From the NCBI GenBank assembly GCA_963726995.1, contig CAVSEP010000006.1, positions 62,001 through 126,000 on the forward strand: 64,000 nucleotides of DNA, in the 5' to 3' direction. The notes below the pieces were generated by a model. That model saw nothing but the letters and a program-made list of their open reading frames with translations. It did not search any database and had not been told where the DNA came from. The stretch comes from DAIDKA01 sp963726995. GTDB taxonomy: Bacteria > Pseudomonadota > Gammaproteobacteria > Steroidobacterales > Steroidobacteraceae. Positions 1 through 8,973 of the stretch are shown here, in pieces. How positions within the stretch are numbered: position 1 is the first letter of the stretch; every line of letters starts with the position of its first letter. The position numbers and the translations under genes are program-made.

Positions 1-568
1 AGCCCACATGGAAGGAGATGCCCTGGACGTCGACGCCGAGGTCGGCCGCCTGGCGGGCCAGCTCCAGGAAATTCTCCGGATCGCAGCCGAACTTGCGCGA
101 CAGGTCGCACACGGCCCCGGGACTGCGGAACGATACCCGCAGCAGCAGGCGTGCGCGCTCCCCGAGTCTGGCGAACTTGCGCACCTCGTCCGGATTGTCG
201 GCGACGAAGGTGCGCACGCCGAATTCCAGGGCGTTGCGGATGTCCTGGGCGCGCTTGATCGGATGGGTATGGATGCAGCGCTCGGGACTGGCGCCCAGGG
301 ATTTCACCAGCTGCACCTCCCCGGTGGTCGCCAGGTCCAGATACGAGCCGGCGGCCAGCACCACCTGGACCACCGCCGGGTGCGGCAGGGGCTTCAGGGC
401 ATAGTGCAGGTCGACATTGGGCAGCGCCTTCTTCAGCCGCCGCAGCTGCACGCGGACCCGCTCGCAGTCGACGATCAGCAGCGGGGAGCCGAACTCCTGC
501 ACCAGGCGGCGCACTTCGCTGGGTTGAAACGGATCGATGAAGCGCGTCGTGCGCGAACGGGTCGGCAT
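1..568 (-). CDS. PLP-dependent ornithine/diaminopimelate-type decarboxylase (fold III), 3' end cut by window
   Basis: The N-terminal 189 codons of an alanine-racemase-fold decarboxylase (group IV ornithine/lysine/arginine or diaminopimelate decarboxylase). The protein starts MPTRSRTTRFIDPF. The PLP-binding lysine is in the LHYALKPLP motif (about residue 59), and the sequence leaves the window at the conserved FHVG segment. The family decarboxylates basic amino acids with PLP in the cytoplasm, for polyamine or lysine synthesis. The start ATG lies 31 bp after tsaC on the same strand, so it is probably last in the dagK-protease-tsaC run. The substrate-specificity part is outside the window, so ornithine versus other substrates stays open; ornithine decarboxylase is my first guess. 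Confidence 0.85.
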   Translation of the reverse strand, partial: MPTRSRTTRFIDPFQPSEVRRLVQEFGSPLLIVDCERVRVQLRRLKKALPNVDLHYALKPLPHPAVVQVVLAAGSYLDLATTGEVQLVKSLGASPERCIHTHPIKRAQDIRNALEFGVRTFVADNPDEVRKFARLGERARLLLRVSFRSPGAVCDLSRKFGCDPENFLELARQAADLGVDVQGISFHVG

Positions 569-599
569 GGAAAGTCTCTTTGGGAAGGTACTGGCAGCC

Positions 600-1616
600 T
601 TAGGGCAAAACGGCGTACGCGCCGGTTTCATCGCCTTCGGTGACCCGGGTGGCGGCGCGCAGCAGCCGATCACGCACGGCATCCCAGCGTTCCCCCTCCG
701 GCACGTCCTGCACCAGGATCTGCTGGCAGCCCGCGGTATCCAGTGCGCGCAGGTTGGCGTACAGGTCATGCGCGTACTGCTCGGGGCGCCGGCCGGCGTT
801 CACCCAGGTCACGTAGGCATGCGATTTGAGCGGCAGGCGCTGCGCCAGCACGGCGATGCGGGTGCCGCCGCTGGAGGCCGCCGCGGCCCGGGTGTCGATC
901 TCCCCGGACGGGACGATGCTCATGGGCGTGGCCGGCGCATAGTGGGAGGGGAGGCTTCCGGGTACCCGGGAGCTGAAGGCATCGGCGCCGATGATGAGAT
1001 CGGGGGCCACCTCGCGCAGCTGGCTGGCCGTCACTCCTCCGGGGCGCAGCAGGCGCACCGTATCGCCCTGGCAGGCGACGATGGTGGATTCCAGGCCGAT
1101 CTGGCTTTCCCCACCGTCGAGCACCACCCGCACGGCGTCCCCGAGTTCATCGCGCACGTGTTCGGCGCGCGTCGGGCTCAGGCGCCCGAAACGGTTGGCG
1201 GACGGCGCGGCGATGCCGCCGCCAAAAGCCGTCAGCAGCTGCTGGGCCATGGGATGGGAGGGCACGCGGATGGCCACCGTGTCCTGGCCCCCGGTGACGA
1301 TGTCATGGACATTGGCGGCCCGCGGCATCACCAGGGTCATCGGGCCGGGCCAGAATCGCTCGGCCAGCCGGGAGGCCGCCTCGGGCACCTCGGAAACCCA
1401 CCGATGCAGGAACTTGGGGCTGTCCAGGTGCACGATCACCGGGTGGGTCAGCGGGCGACCCTTGGCCTCGAAGATCTTGCGCACGGCCGCCGGGTTCTGG
1501 GCATTCGCCCCCAGCCCATAGACCGTTTCGGTCGGAAACGCGACCAGATCGCCGTCGCGCAACGCCTGCACGGCAGCATCAATGTCGACCTGGCTCGCCC
1601 GGACAACCTTCACCAT
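600..1616 (-). CDS. tsaC: L-threonylcarbamoyladenylate synthase, Sua5 type
   Basis: Makes threonylcarbamoyl-AMP from threonine, bicarbonate and ATP, the first step of t6A37 modification of ANN-decoding tRNAs. The YrdC domain covers about residues 10-200, with PTETVYGLG near residue 28 and the KGRP substrate loop near 52. A linker with the SHYAP motif (about 225) leads into a C-terminal Sua5 domain. At 338 aa it matches the long Sua5 form rather than the roughly 190-aa E. coli TsaC. It lies 48 bp downstream of the tandem HtrA protease and 31 bp upstream of the decarboxylase, all on the minus strand. Confidence 0.95.
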   Translation of the reverse strand: MVKVVRASQVDIDAAVQALRDGDLVAFPTETVYGLGANAQNPAAVRKIFEAKGRPLTHPVIVHLDSPKFLHRWVSEVPEAASRLAERFWPGPMTLVMPRAANVHDIVTGGQDTVAIRVPSHPMAQQLLTAFGGGIAAPSANRFGRLSPTRAEHVRDELGDAVRVVLDGGESQIGLESTIVACQGDTVRLLRPGGVTASQLREVAPDLIIGADAFSSRVPGSLPSHYAPATPMSIVPSGEIDTRAAAASSGGTRIAVLAQRLPLKSHAYVTWVNAGRRPEQYAHDLYANLRALDTAGCQQILVQDVPEGERWDAVRDRLLRAATRVTEGDETGAYAVLP

Positions 1617-1664
1617 GGGCGAATTCTAGCAAGGCTGGGGGTCCGGGCCGTCGTTTGTGCGCCA

Positions 1665-4502
1665 CTACTCCAGGCGCAGCCGCTCCCAACCCTCCGCAGT
1701 GCGCCGGACCTCGTAGGACGGAAAGTAGTGCTTGTCCAGTTTCAGGGTGATGACTTCGGCCGCATCGTTCCAATTCAGGGTCTTCAGCCGCAGGGAGGCC
1801 CGATCGGGGCGGCCGCTGACGGCCTTGATGAAGGCATCCAGATCCGGGGTGGCCACGCCGTCCACTTCGACGATCCGGCGCCCGGGATACAGGCCATAGC
1901 GCGCCGACGGGGACCCATAAGTAAAAAAGGCCACGTAGACGCCGTAGGGGGCGATGCTGCGCTGGGCGGCGATGGGCCGTTGCGGAGCCTGGAGCGTGGC
2001 GCCGGCCCATTGCACCACCCGATTGATGTCCCGGCCGTCGAGGGCCGCGGTCTGCACCGTCAGAGGCAGCGCGGCCCCGGCCCGCCACACGGTCACCTCC
2101 ACGGTCGGTGCATCGGCCACCGCCCGCTCGACCTCCTCGAAGTGGGTCACGGTGCGTCCATCGATGGCCAACAGTATGTCGCCCTGCTGCAACAGCTTGG
2201 CGGCGTTCGAGCCGCCCACCAGGCGGACCACCGTCAGCGCCTGGCGCTTGATGGCATCGTGCTGTTCCAGTTTCTTCAACCAGTCATCCGAGAGCCCCAG
2301 CTGGCGCGCATCCGCCAGCTGCATGGGGTTGAATTCGGTCTCCAGGCTGTGCAGGGAACTGCCGGCGTGGATGTGATCGAGCATGGTCGCCACCACCTCG
2401 ATGGGCACGCCGCGGTTTTCCTGCGCCAAATCGCGGCCGTTCTCGAGCGCATAGCTGGACCACAGCCCCACCACCTGGCCCGCTTCATTCGCGAGCACCC
2501 CGTCATAGTCCAGCGGCGGGTTCACCAGCTGCGCGACTTCCAGATTGGTATCGCGAAAGCGCATCGAGCGCGACAGGGGCAGCGCCAGCGGATCGACACC
2601 GGCGATCTGGGTGCCGCGGGTGTGGGGCTGCCCGTCGGCGCTCAGGCCCACCACCCACACCGGGTTGCCCTCGCGCAGGTTTCCGGGCGCCAGCGTCGCG
2701 CTCTTCACCGGCGTGTCGCCGATCAGTGCGGGGTCATAGGCCACCACGGAAAGATTGTGCAGCGGATTCACATAGACCACGTGCCCGGGAACCTGGATGG
2801 TGCCGGCGAACGTGATCTGCACGTCGCCCACGGACACCGGCACGGTATTGCGGTCCACGACCACCAGGCCCCGTGCCGCATCGACCACCAGGCCGGTGCC
2901 GTGAAAGCCGCTCTCGGTGACGCCCGACACCGAATACGGCATGTCGTAGTTGACGAACACCAGCGAGGGAGTGAGCTTCTTCAGCCGCGGATCCGTGTAG
3001 GCGGGCAGCGGGGTCGAGGCCGGCGCGGGCGGCGGTGCAGCGGCCACGGCCGGCAGGTCCGCACAATTCCATAGCCCGACGTGATCGTCGCGGCGGCAGC
3101 GCGCGGCCAGGAACCAGCGCCGATCCATGCGCAGGGAGCGCAGCTGCGTGCTGCGCGGATCGTCCAGGGAGAAGTAGCGCACCGTGGCGCGCGCTCCGTC
3201 CCCCAGTGAATCGAAAATCTTCTGCAGGTCATCCAGATCGTTCACCGGCTTGGAATTGATCGCGACGATCACCGAGCCGCGGGCGATGCCCGCCGCGCCC
3301 AGCGCATAGCCGGGACTGGCCACGTACACGCCCTTGACCGGCACGTTGAACTGCCGGGCCAGTTCATAGGAGAGAGTGTTGAGCACCCCATCGCCAACCT
3401 GCAGGTATGAATCCGGCGTGATCGCATGCAGATCCGTGATGGGGAGCTTGGCGGTGATGCTGCGGCCACCGCGTTCCAGCGACAGTTCCACCGTGCCGCC
3501 GACATTGTCGTCGAGCAGGGCTTCCAGCGGCTCGAACTGCGTGACGTAGCGACCGTTGACGCGCACCAGGATGTCCCCGGGCTGCAGCACGCCGCTGCTG
3601 GGCGAGCCGGGCAGCACCTTGCTGATCACCAGCATTCCCGTGAGGGTCGGAAAGGCGCCCCGCACCGCCGTCTCGGTGCCTGCGCTCAGGCCGAGACGTT
3701 CGAGTTCGTCATAGGGCGTGTAGCTGAAGTCGGTGGACAGCGTCCCGCGGGGCACCGGCTTGCCCTGCTGGATCAGCTCCAGCGCGCGGCGCACCCGGCC
3801 CAGGGGCAGATAGAAACTGGAGGCCGCGCCATTGGCGCCGCCGGCGTTCAGGGCGATCACCCGGCCGCGGATGTCGACCACCGGAGAACCCGAGGATCCC
3901 CCGGAGGTGCCCGAGGCGGCCTGCAGGTAGAAGGTATTGAAGTCGTTGTACTTGTACAGCCCGTAAACCGGAGCATCCCGATCCAGTCGCGCCAGGGTGC
4001 CGGCGAGAATCGACAGCTGCTCTCCGGCATTGTTGCCGATGACGCGGATCTCGGTGCCGACCTTGGCGCCTTCCGGAAACAGCGGCAGGGCCTTGGGTTT
4101 GATGAAGTGCAGCTTCGAGGGATCGTAGTGATACAGGCCGAAGTCGTGCACCGGATCGCGGTACACCGGGTACAGCTGCACTTCCTCGCGATTCAGGAAG
4201 GTGGCCTCGGCGGTCACCGGACCCGGGGTCACGACATGGCGGTTGGTGAGGATCAGGCCGCGCTCCGCGTCCACCACGAAGCCGGTGGCCTGCGCGGTCG
4301 CATTCCACTCGGTGTCGAAGGCCCGCACCTCATCGATGTTGATGGCGACCACGCTGCTGACGATGCGCTCCAGCGTGCCGGACCAGTCCGGGTTGCCCTC
4401 GGCGGCGGTGGCCTGCTGGGCCAGGGTGTCGGCGGCGGTGCCTGCGGCTGTGCGCACGGCGGGCAGCAGCCCGGCGCAGGACAGCAGGCACAGCGCCACC
4501 AA
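1665..4502 (-). CDS. Tandem HtrA-like serine protease: active N-terminal unit, dead C-terminal unit (Nma111-like layout)
   Basis: A predicted exported protein of about 945 aa made of two trypsin-like/PDZ units. Unit 1 has a full triad: H89 in LTNRHVV, D120 in HDFG, S204 in GGSSGSP, followed by two PDZ-like segments (about 255-345 and 365-455). Unit 2 (from about residue 515) aligns at the same places but carries N in VVDRNTV for His, N in HNLS for Asp, and D in LDYDGV for Ser, so it should be inactive; PDZ-like segments follow. Yeast Nma111/Ynm3 has this same active-plus-degenerate arrangement. The only in-frame start is TTG at 4502, without a basic n-region. One frame away, ATG at 4519 overlaps the dagK stop as ATGA and encodes MTRTIA before the hydrophobic stretch, so a missing base near 4503 is likely and the gene probably starts at 4519. 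Confidence 0.88.
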   Translation of the reverse strand: MVALCLLSCAGLLPAVRTAAGTAADTLAQQATAAEGNPDWSGTLERIVSSVVAINIDEVRAFDTEWNATAQATGFVVDAERGLILTNRHVVTPGPVTAEATFLNREEVQLYPVYRDPVHDFGLYHYDPSKLHFIKPKALPLFPEGAKVGTEIRVIGNNAGEQLSILAGTLARLDRDAPVYGLYKYNDFNTFYLQAASGTSGGSSGSPVVDIRGRVIALNAGGANGAASSFYLPLGRVRRALELIQQGKPVPRGTLSTDFSYTPYDELERLGLSAGTETAVRGAFPTLTGMLVISKVLPGSPSSGVLQPGDILVRVNGRYVTQFEPLEALLDDNVGGTVELSLERGGRSITAKLPITDLHAITPDSYLQVGDGVLNTLSYELARQFNVPVKGVYVASPGYALGAAGIARGSVIVAINSKPVNDLDDLQKIFDSLGDGARATVRYFSLDDPRSTQLRSLRMDRRWFLAARCRRDDHVGLWNCADLPAVAAAPPPAPASTPLPAYTDPRLKKLTPSLVFVNYDMPYSVSGVTESGFHGTGLVVDAARGLVVVDRNTVPVSVGDVQITFAGTIQVPGHVVYVNPLHNLSVVAYDPALIGDTPVKSATLAPGNLREGNPVWVVGLSADGQPHTRGTQIAGVDPLALPLSRSMRFRDTNLEVAQLVNPPLDYDGVLANEAGQVVGLWSSYALENGRDLAQENRGVPIEVVATMLDHIHAGSSLHSLETEFNPMQLADARQLGLSDDWLKKLEQHDAIKRQALTVVRLVGGSNAAKLLQQGDILLAIDGRTVTHFEEVERAVADAPTVEVTVWRAGAALPLTVQTAALDGRDINRVVQWAGATLQAPQRPIAAQRSIAPYGVYVAFFTYGSPSARYGLYPGRRIVEVDGVATPDLDAFIKAVSGRPDRASLRLKTLNWNDAAEVITLKLDKHYFPSYEVRRTAEGWERLRLE

Positions 4503-4515
4503 GCGATCGTCCTCG

Positions 4516-4902
4516 TCATGAATGACTCATCAGTACCAGCAGCCACACCACCCCCAACAATACAAATGACATGAAGACGGCAGCGGAACCGATGTCCTTG
4601 GCGAGACCCGCCAGCACATGCCGCTCCAGGCCGATCCGGTCCACCGTGGCCTCCACGGCGCTGTTCAGCAATTCGACAATGAGTACCAGCAGCATGGGGG
4701 CGACCAGCACGGCCCGCTCCACGCCGGTGCGACCCAGCCACAGGCCCAGGGGTATGACCAGCACGCTCAAGGCCAGTTCCTGGCGAAACGCCGCTTCGCC
4801 GCGATAGGCGCCGGCCAGGCCCTGCCAGCTGGCCCCGGCGGCCCGCAGGATGCGGGTCAGGCCCTTCGGCTTCTCGCGCGCCAGCGTTTCAGGGGCGGAC
4901 AT
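4516..4902 (-). CDS. dagK: Diacylglycerol kinase
   Basis: Small integral-membrane kinase (128 aa) that phosphorylates diacylglycerol with ATP and recycles lipid left by membrane-derived oligosaccharide synthesis. The DagK signature ELLNSAVEATVDRIG is present (the glutamates are the active-site and metal-binding ones), as is an EAAFRQEL amphipathic N-terminal segment, with three hydrophobic helices. Length is normal for the family (about 120-130 aa). Its stop overlaps an ATG that probably starts the downstream protease. It is divergent from ispG across 50 bp. Confidence 0.95.
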   Translation of the reverse strand: MSAPETLAREKPKGLTRILRAAGASWQGLAGAYRGEAAFRQELALSVLVIPLGLWLGRTGVERAVLVAPMLLVLIVELLNSAVEATVDRIGLERHVLAGLAKDIGSAAVFMSFVLLGVVWLLVLMSHS

Positions 4903-4921
4903 GGACTTCCCGACGGTTATT

Positions 4922-4946
4922 TTGCCGTCATGTTAAGCGGTACAAT
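4922..4946 (+). promoter_or_regulatory. Putative ispG promoter, -10 TACAAT directly before the start codon
   Basis: TACAAT at 4941-4946 is followed by only GCGCCC before the ispG ATG at 4953, which puts the expected transcription start at or next to the ATG. A TTGCCG at 4922-4927 could be a -35 box but its spacer is short (13 bp). The message may be leaderless. This is inference from spacing alone. Confidence 0.4.
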
Positions 4947-4952
4947 GCGCCC

Positions 4953-6182
4953 ATGTCGCATCCACGTCGCAAATCGCTCGTAACCACCATTGGGGGAATC
5001 CGCGTCGGCGGCCCCAATCCCATCGTCGTCCAGTCGATGACCAACACCGATACGGCCGATATCCCCGGTACCGTCGAGCAGGTCGCGGAACCTGGCCCGC
5101 GCCGGCTCCGAGCTGGTCCGGCTGACCGTCAATTCGGCCGAAGCCGCCGCCGCGGTGGCTCCCATCCGCGAACGCCTGGACCAGCTGGGCGTCAACGTGC
5201 CGCTGATCGGCGACTTTCATTTCAATGGGCACAAGCTGCTGCGCGAATATCCGGGCTGTGCCACGGCGCTGGCCAAGTACCGCATCAATCCGGGCAATGT
5301 CGGCCGCGGCAGCAAGCGCGATCCGCAGTTCGCCGAAATGATCGAAATGGCCTGCCGCCATGAAAAGCCGGTGCGGATCGGCGTGAACTGGGGCAGCCTC
5401 GACCAGGACCTGCTGACCAAGATGATGGACGAGAACTCGGCGCGGCCCGAGCCCCTGGACGCGCGCGACGTGATGCGCCAGGCGGTCGTGGCCTCGGCGC
5501 TCTCCAGCGCCGAGCGGGCCATCGAAGTGGGTCTGCCGAAGGATCGCATCATCCTCTCGGCCAAGGTCTCCGGCGTGCAGGACCTGATTGCCATCTACAC
5601 GGACCTGGCCGCGCGCTGCGAATTTCCCGCTGCACCTGGGGCTTACCGAGGCGGGCATGGGATCCAAGGGCATCGTGGCCTCCACGGCCGGCATCTCGGT
5701 GCTGCTGCAGCAGGGCATCGGCGACACCATCCGGGTGTCCCTGACGCCGGAGCCGAACGGCGATCGCTCCCAGGAAGTGATCGTCGCGCAGGAGATCCTG
5801 CAGACCAATGGGCCTGCGCTCCTTCACGCCCATGGTGATCGCCTGCCCGGGGTGCGGCCGCACCACCAGCACCTACTTCCAGGAACTCGCGCAGCGCATC
5901 CAGTCGCACATCCGCCATCGCATGCCCGAATGGCGCCGCGGCTACGAAGGCGTCGAGGAGATGACCGTGGCCGTCATGGGCTGCGTGGTGAACGGTCCCG
6001 GCGAAAGCAAGCATGCGAGCTTGGGCATCAGCCTGCCGGGCACCGGTGAGCGCCCCGTCGCCCCCGTGTACGAGGATGGCGAGAAGACCGTGACGCTCAA
6101 GGGCGAACGCATCGCCGAGGAATTCCAGGAACTGGTGGAGCAGTACGTCGCCCGCAAGTACACCCCGAAGCAGGCCTCGTAG
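4953..6182 (+). CDS. ispG: 4-hydroxy-3-methylbut-2-enyl diphosphate synthase, reading frame broken by three 1-base insertions
   Basis: Iron-sulfur enzyme of the MEP pathway that reduces methylerythritol cyclodiphosphate to HMBPP; essential where MEP is the only isoprenoid route. The N-terminus (MSHPRRKSLVTTIGGIRVG) and the C-terminal cluster ligands CPGCGRTT and CVVNGPGE are intact. The continuous protein needs one base removed at each of three points: near 5091 (GAACCTGG for GAACTGG), 5627 (TTTCCCGC for TTTCCGC) and 5817 (ACCAATGG for ACCATGG). Corrected length is about 408 aa, normal for the family. Because the enzyme is essential and every break is an extra base, sequencing error is far likelier than decay. 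phhB follows after 8 bp. Confidence 0.93.
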
Positions 6183-6190
6183 GCGGCACG

Positions 6191-6529
6191 ATGACTGACC
6201 TCGCCCAACGGCGCTGCGAACCCTGCGAAGGAGGCGTGGCGCCGCTGACCCGCGCCGCCGCCGACGAGTTGCTGCTGCGGCTGGATCCGGCCTGGGTGCT
6301 CGACGAAGAGGCCGCCAGCCTGCGGCGCGAGTTCAGTTTCCGCGATTTCTATCGCACCATGAGCTTCGTCAATGCCGTGGCCCATGTGGCCAACATCGAA
6401 GACCATCACCCGGATCTGGAAGTCGGCTACAACGTCTGCCGGGTCCGCTACAGCACGCACGCCATCGGCGGTCTGTCCGAGAACGACTTCATCTGCGCTG
6501 CCAAGCTCGATCAGATTCCCAGGCTGTAA
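6191..6529 (+). CDS. phhB: 4a-hydroxytetrahydrobiopterin dehydratase (pterin-4a-carbinolamine dehydratase)
   Basis: Dehydrates 4a-hydroxytetrahydropterin, recycling the cofactor of phenylalanine hydroxylase; also known as PCD/DCoH. The 112-aa protein has the family active-site pattern: histidines in IEDHHPDLEVGYN, then RVRYSTHAIGGLSENDF. Length is typical (about 95-118 aa). It starts 8 bp after ispG and probably shares its transcript. Its 3' end overlaps the convergent ubiI gene by 19 bp. No phenylalanine hydroxylase gene is in the window, so the physiological partner is not visible here. Confidence 0.93.
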   Translation: MTDLAQRRCEPCEGGVAPLTRAAADELLLRLDPAWVLDEEAASLRREFSFRDFYRTMSFVNAVAHVANIEDHHPDLEVGYNVCRVRYSTHAIGGLSENDFICAAKLDQIPRL

Positions 6530-7749
6530 GCTCCGGCGCCTGCACCCATCGCGTGGCCGATGAAGAAGCGCTTCAGCAGCGCGCTGCGATTGGTCATCAC
6601 CAGGGCGCGCCGGGCCAGTGCCGACAGCGGTCCCTCGCCCTGCGCCAGCACCCGGTTGAAGGCGTCGATGGCGAATTCCATGAGCTGGTTCTCGCCCTTG
6701 CGCCAGCGCTCGTAGGCGCGCAGCGTGCGCTGCGCGCCCAGCTGCTCGCCGCTCGCCAGCGCCTGCACGCACAGCTGCGCCAGGGCGGCCGCATCCAGCA
6801 ACCCTAGGTTCACTCCCTGCCCGGCCAGCGGGTGCACGACATGCGCCGCATCGCCCACCAGCGCGCAGCGCTCCGCCGTATAGCGCCCGGCGGTCAGTCG
6901 TTGCAGCGGCAAAGGACAGCCGCGGGCCGGCGAGCTTGAGCGCGCCGAGCACCGCGTCGCTGTCCTGCAGCAGCCGTGCCTCGAATTCCTCGATCGGGGG
7001 CGGCGAGCAGGCGCGGCCGCTCCGCGGCGCGCAGCGACCAGACGATCGAGACGCTGCCATCGGCCAGCGGCAGCAGCGCCAGCGTGCCGCCCGCCAGGAA
7101 ACGCTGCCAGGCGGTGTTGCGGTGAGGCTGGTGCGCAACGAGGCGCGCCACGATCGCGGTCTGTTCATAGCTTGCGGTTCGCACCGGGATGCCGAAGGCG
7201 CTGCGCACGGCCGAGCGCGCCCCATCCGCCCCCACGATCAGGGCCGCGGCCAGCTCGCCGGCCGATGACTGCAGGTGCGCCAGGCCGTTGGGATCCGCGC
7301 CCGCACCGAGCAGCTCACCTTCGATCAGCTGGCCGCCGGCGGCAACGAAGGCGTCAAGGAGCGCGGTCGTTGATCCGCTGCGCCTCGATGATGTAACCCA
7401 GGTTGGGTTCGCCCACCTCGGCCGCATCGAACTGCAGTACTTCATCGCCGGAGCCCGCGACGCCCTGATGCCAGATGCGCATGCGCTCGTAGGGGAAGGC
7501 CTGCGACTGCAACTCGCCCCAGGCGCCCGCGGCATGGAGGATTGCGTGGCTGGCGCGCGAGATGGCCAGCACCCGGGCATCGGGCGTGGCTGCCAGAGGC
7601 GCCGCCCTGGGAGCGGATGCCGCGACGGCCTGCAGCAGTCCCACCTTCAGGGCGCTGCCCTGGCCCGAGGCGCGTGCCAGCAGCGCACCGACGGCGGCGC
7701 CGACCGGACCGCCCCCCACCACCAGCACGTCGAATCGCCGTGCCGTCAT
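6511..7749 (-). CDS. ubiI: UbiH/UbiF/VisC family FAD-dependent ubiquinone hydroxylase (second in operon), three frameshifts
   Basis: Flavoprotein monooxygenase of aerobic ubiquinone ring hydroxylation. The dinucleotide-binding motif VVGGGPVGAAVG is at the N-terminus, and the family FAD motif GDAAHVVHPLAGQGVNLG near the C-terminus. The gene order ygfB-pepP-ubiH-here matches E. coli ygfB-pepP-ubiH-ubiI, so UbiI (C5 hydroxylase, formerly VisC) is the likely identity by synteny; UbiF cannot be excluded. One base must be removed near 6910, 6998 and 7369 to join the frames (corrected about 411 aa, normal). The start ATG overlaps the ubiH stop by 4 bp, consistent with translational coupling. Confidence 0.85.
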
Positions 7750-8950
7750 CGCAGCGGCAGGCCGCGCGCCAGCCGCGGCGTACGGGCTCCGAACCCCAAG
7801 CTGACGCGCGCCAGGGCACTCTTGGCCGGCGGCAGCAGGTCGAACAGCAGCAGACCGGCATCGCGGGCGAAGCGCACCGGTGCGCGCGAGTCACCGAACA
7901 GGCGGATGAGCCCATCGGTGAAGCGGGTGACGCCCCGGCGATCGTCGCGGCGACCTTGCGCGTAGGCGGCCAGCAGCTCGGGCGCGCCCGGATCCCCCTC
8001 CTGCGCCACCAGTTCCGCCAGCGCCGCCGCATCGCGCAATCCCAAGTTGAATCCCTGGCCGGCCACCGGATGCAGCGACTGGGCAGCATTGCCGATCAGC
8101 ACCGTGCGTTGCGCCGTGGCCGCATCGGCGCGGGACAGCTTCAGGGGATAGCTGGACCTGCGGCCCGCGCGGATGAACTTTCCGGCCCGCCAGCCGAAGT
8201 GCTGCTGCAACAGCGCGAGGAATTCCGCATCGCCGGCCGCGAGCGGCGGCGGCCGCATTCTCCGGCGTGCGCGCCCACACCACGGTGTAGCTGCCATCGC
8301 GCAGCGGCACCAGCGCCAGGGGGCCCGCAGGAGTGAAGCGCTCGAAGGCCGTGCCATCGTGCGCCAGGTCGGTGGCCACATTGGCCACGATGGCAACCTG
8401 GCCATAGTCGGTCTCGGTCGCGCCGATGCCGGCGTCCCGACGGACCGCGGAGTGCGCGCCATCGGCGGCAACCGCAAGGCGGGCACGCAGCGCAGTGGGT
8501 TCACCGGCCAGACTGAGCGTCACGCCGGCTGCATCGGTACTCACGGATTCCACCGTTGCGGGCAGGCGCACGCTGATGGCGGGGGTGCGCCGGATCCCTT
8601 CCCACAGGGCCGCACCCAGCAGACGGTTGGGCACCACGTAGCCGAAGGCCTCGATGCCCTGTTCGTGAGCCACCAGGCGCGCGAAGGCGAGGCGTCCGGC
8701 ATCCGAGACATGAATGGCGCGGATCACGCCGCACTGGTCGGCGATGCCACTCCACACGCCCAGGGCCTCGAGAATGCGGCGGCTGGCATTGCCCAGCGCG
8801 GTGGTGCGCTCATCGAAGCTCGCATGGGCGTCCGGATGCGGGATTGACGCCTTCGATGAGCACGATGCGGCGCCCGGCGGCTGCCAGGGCCAGTGCGAGA
8901 CTGGCGCCGACCATGCCACCGCCCACCACGGCGATGTCGAACTCTTCCAC
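7746..8950 (-). CDS. ubiH: 2-octaprenyl-6-methoxyphenol hydroxylase (UbiH), two frameshifts
   Basis: FAD monooxygenase of the ubiquinone pathway. N-terminal FAD motif VVGGGMVGASLALALA, a middle DGAHS motif, and the family GNAAQSLHPVAGQGFNLG motif. Extra bases near 8250 (in a GCC run) and near 8845 (AATCCCGC for AATCCGC) split the frame; corrected length is about 400 aa, as expected. The most upstream in-frame start after the pepP stop is GTG at 8950 (MEEFDIAVVGGG). The assignment as UbiH rather than another hydroxylase relies on its position between pepP and a second paralogue. Confidence 0.88.
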
Positions 8951-8973
8951 GTAAGCCTCGCCGGCGCGCGCCT

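Noticed and set aside
8..643. Long open frames on the plus strand opposite the decarboxylase, and many similar ones across the window
   Set aside because: They mirror real genes in high-GC DNA, show low-complexity Arg/Gly/His/Pro composition and have no domain match.
4953..6182. Programmed frameshifting in ispG
   Set aside because: Three separate breaks, no slippery sequence or pseudoknot, and the same fault in ten other genes make error far likelier.
6511..8950. ubiH and ubiI as decaying pseudogenes
   Set aside because: No internal stops or lost motifs after single-base repair, and the pathway needs them.
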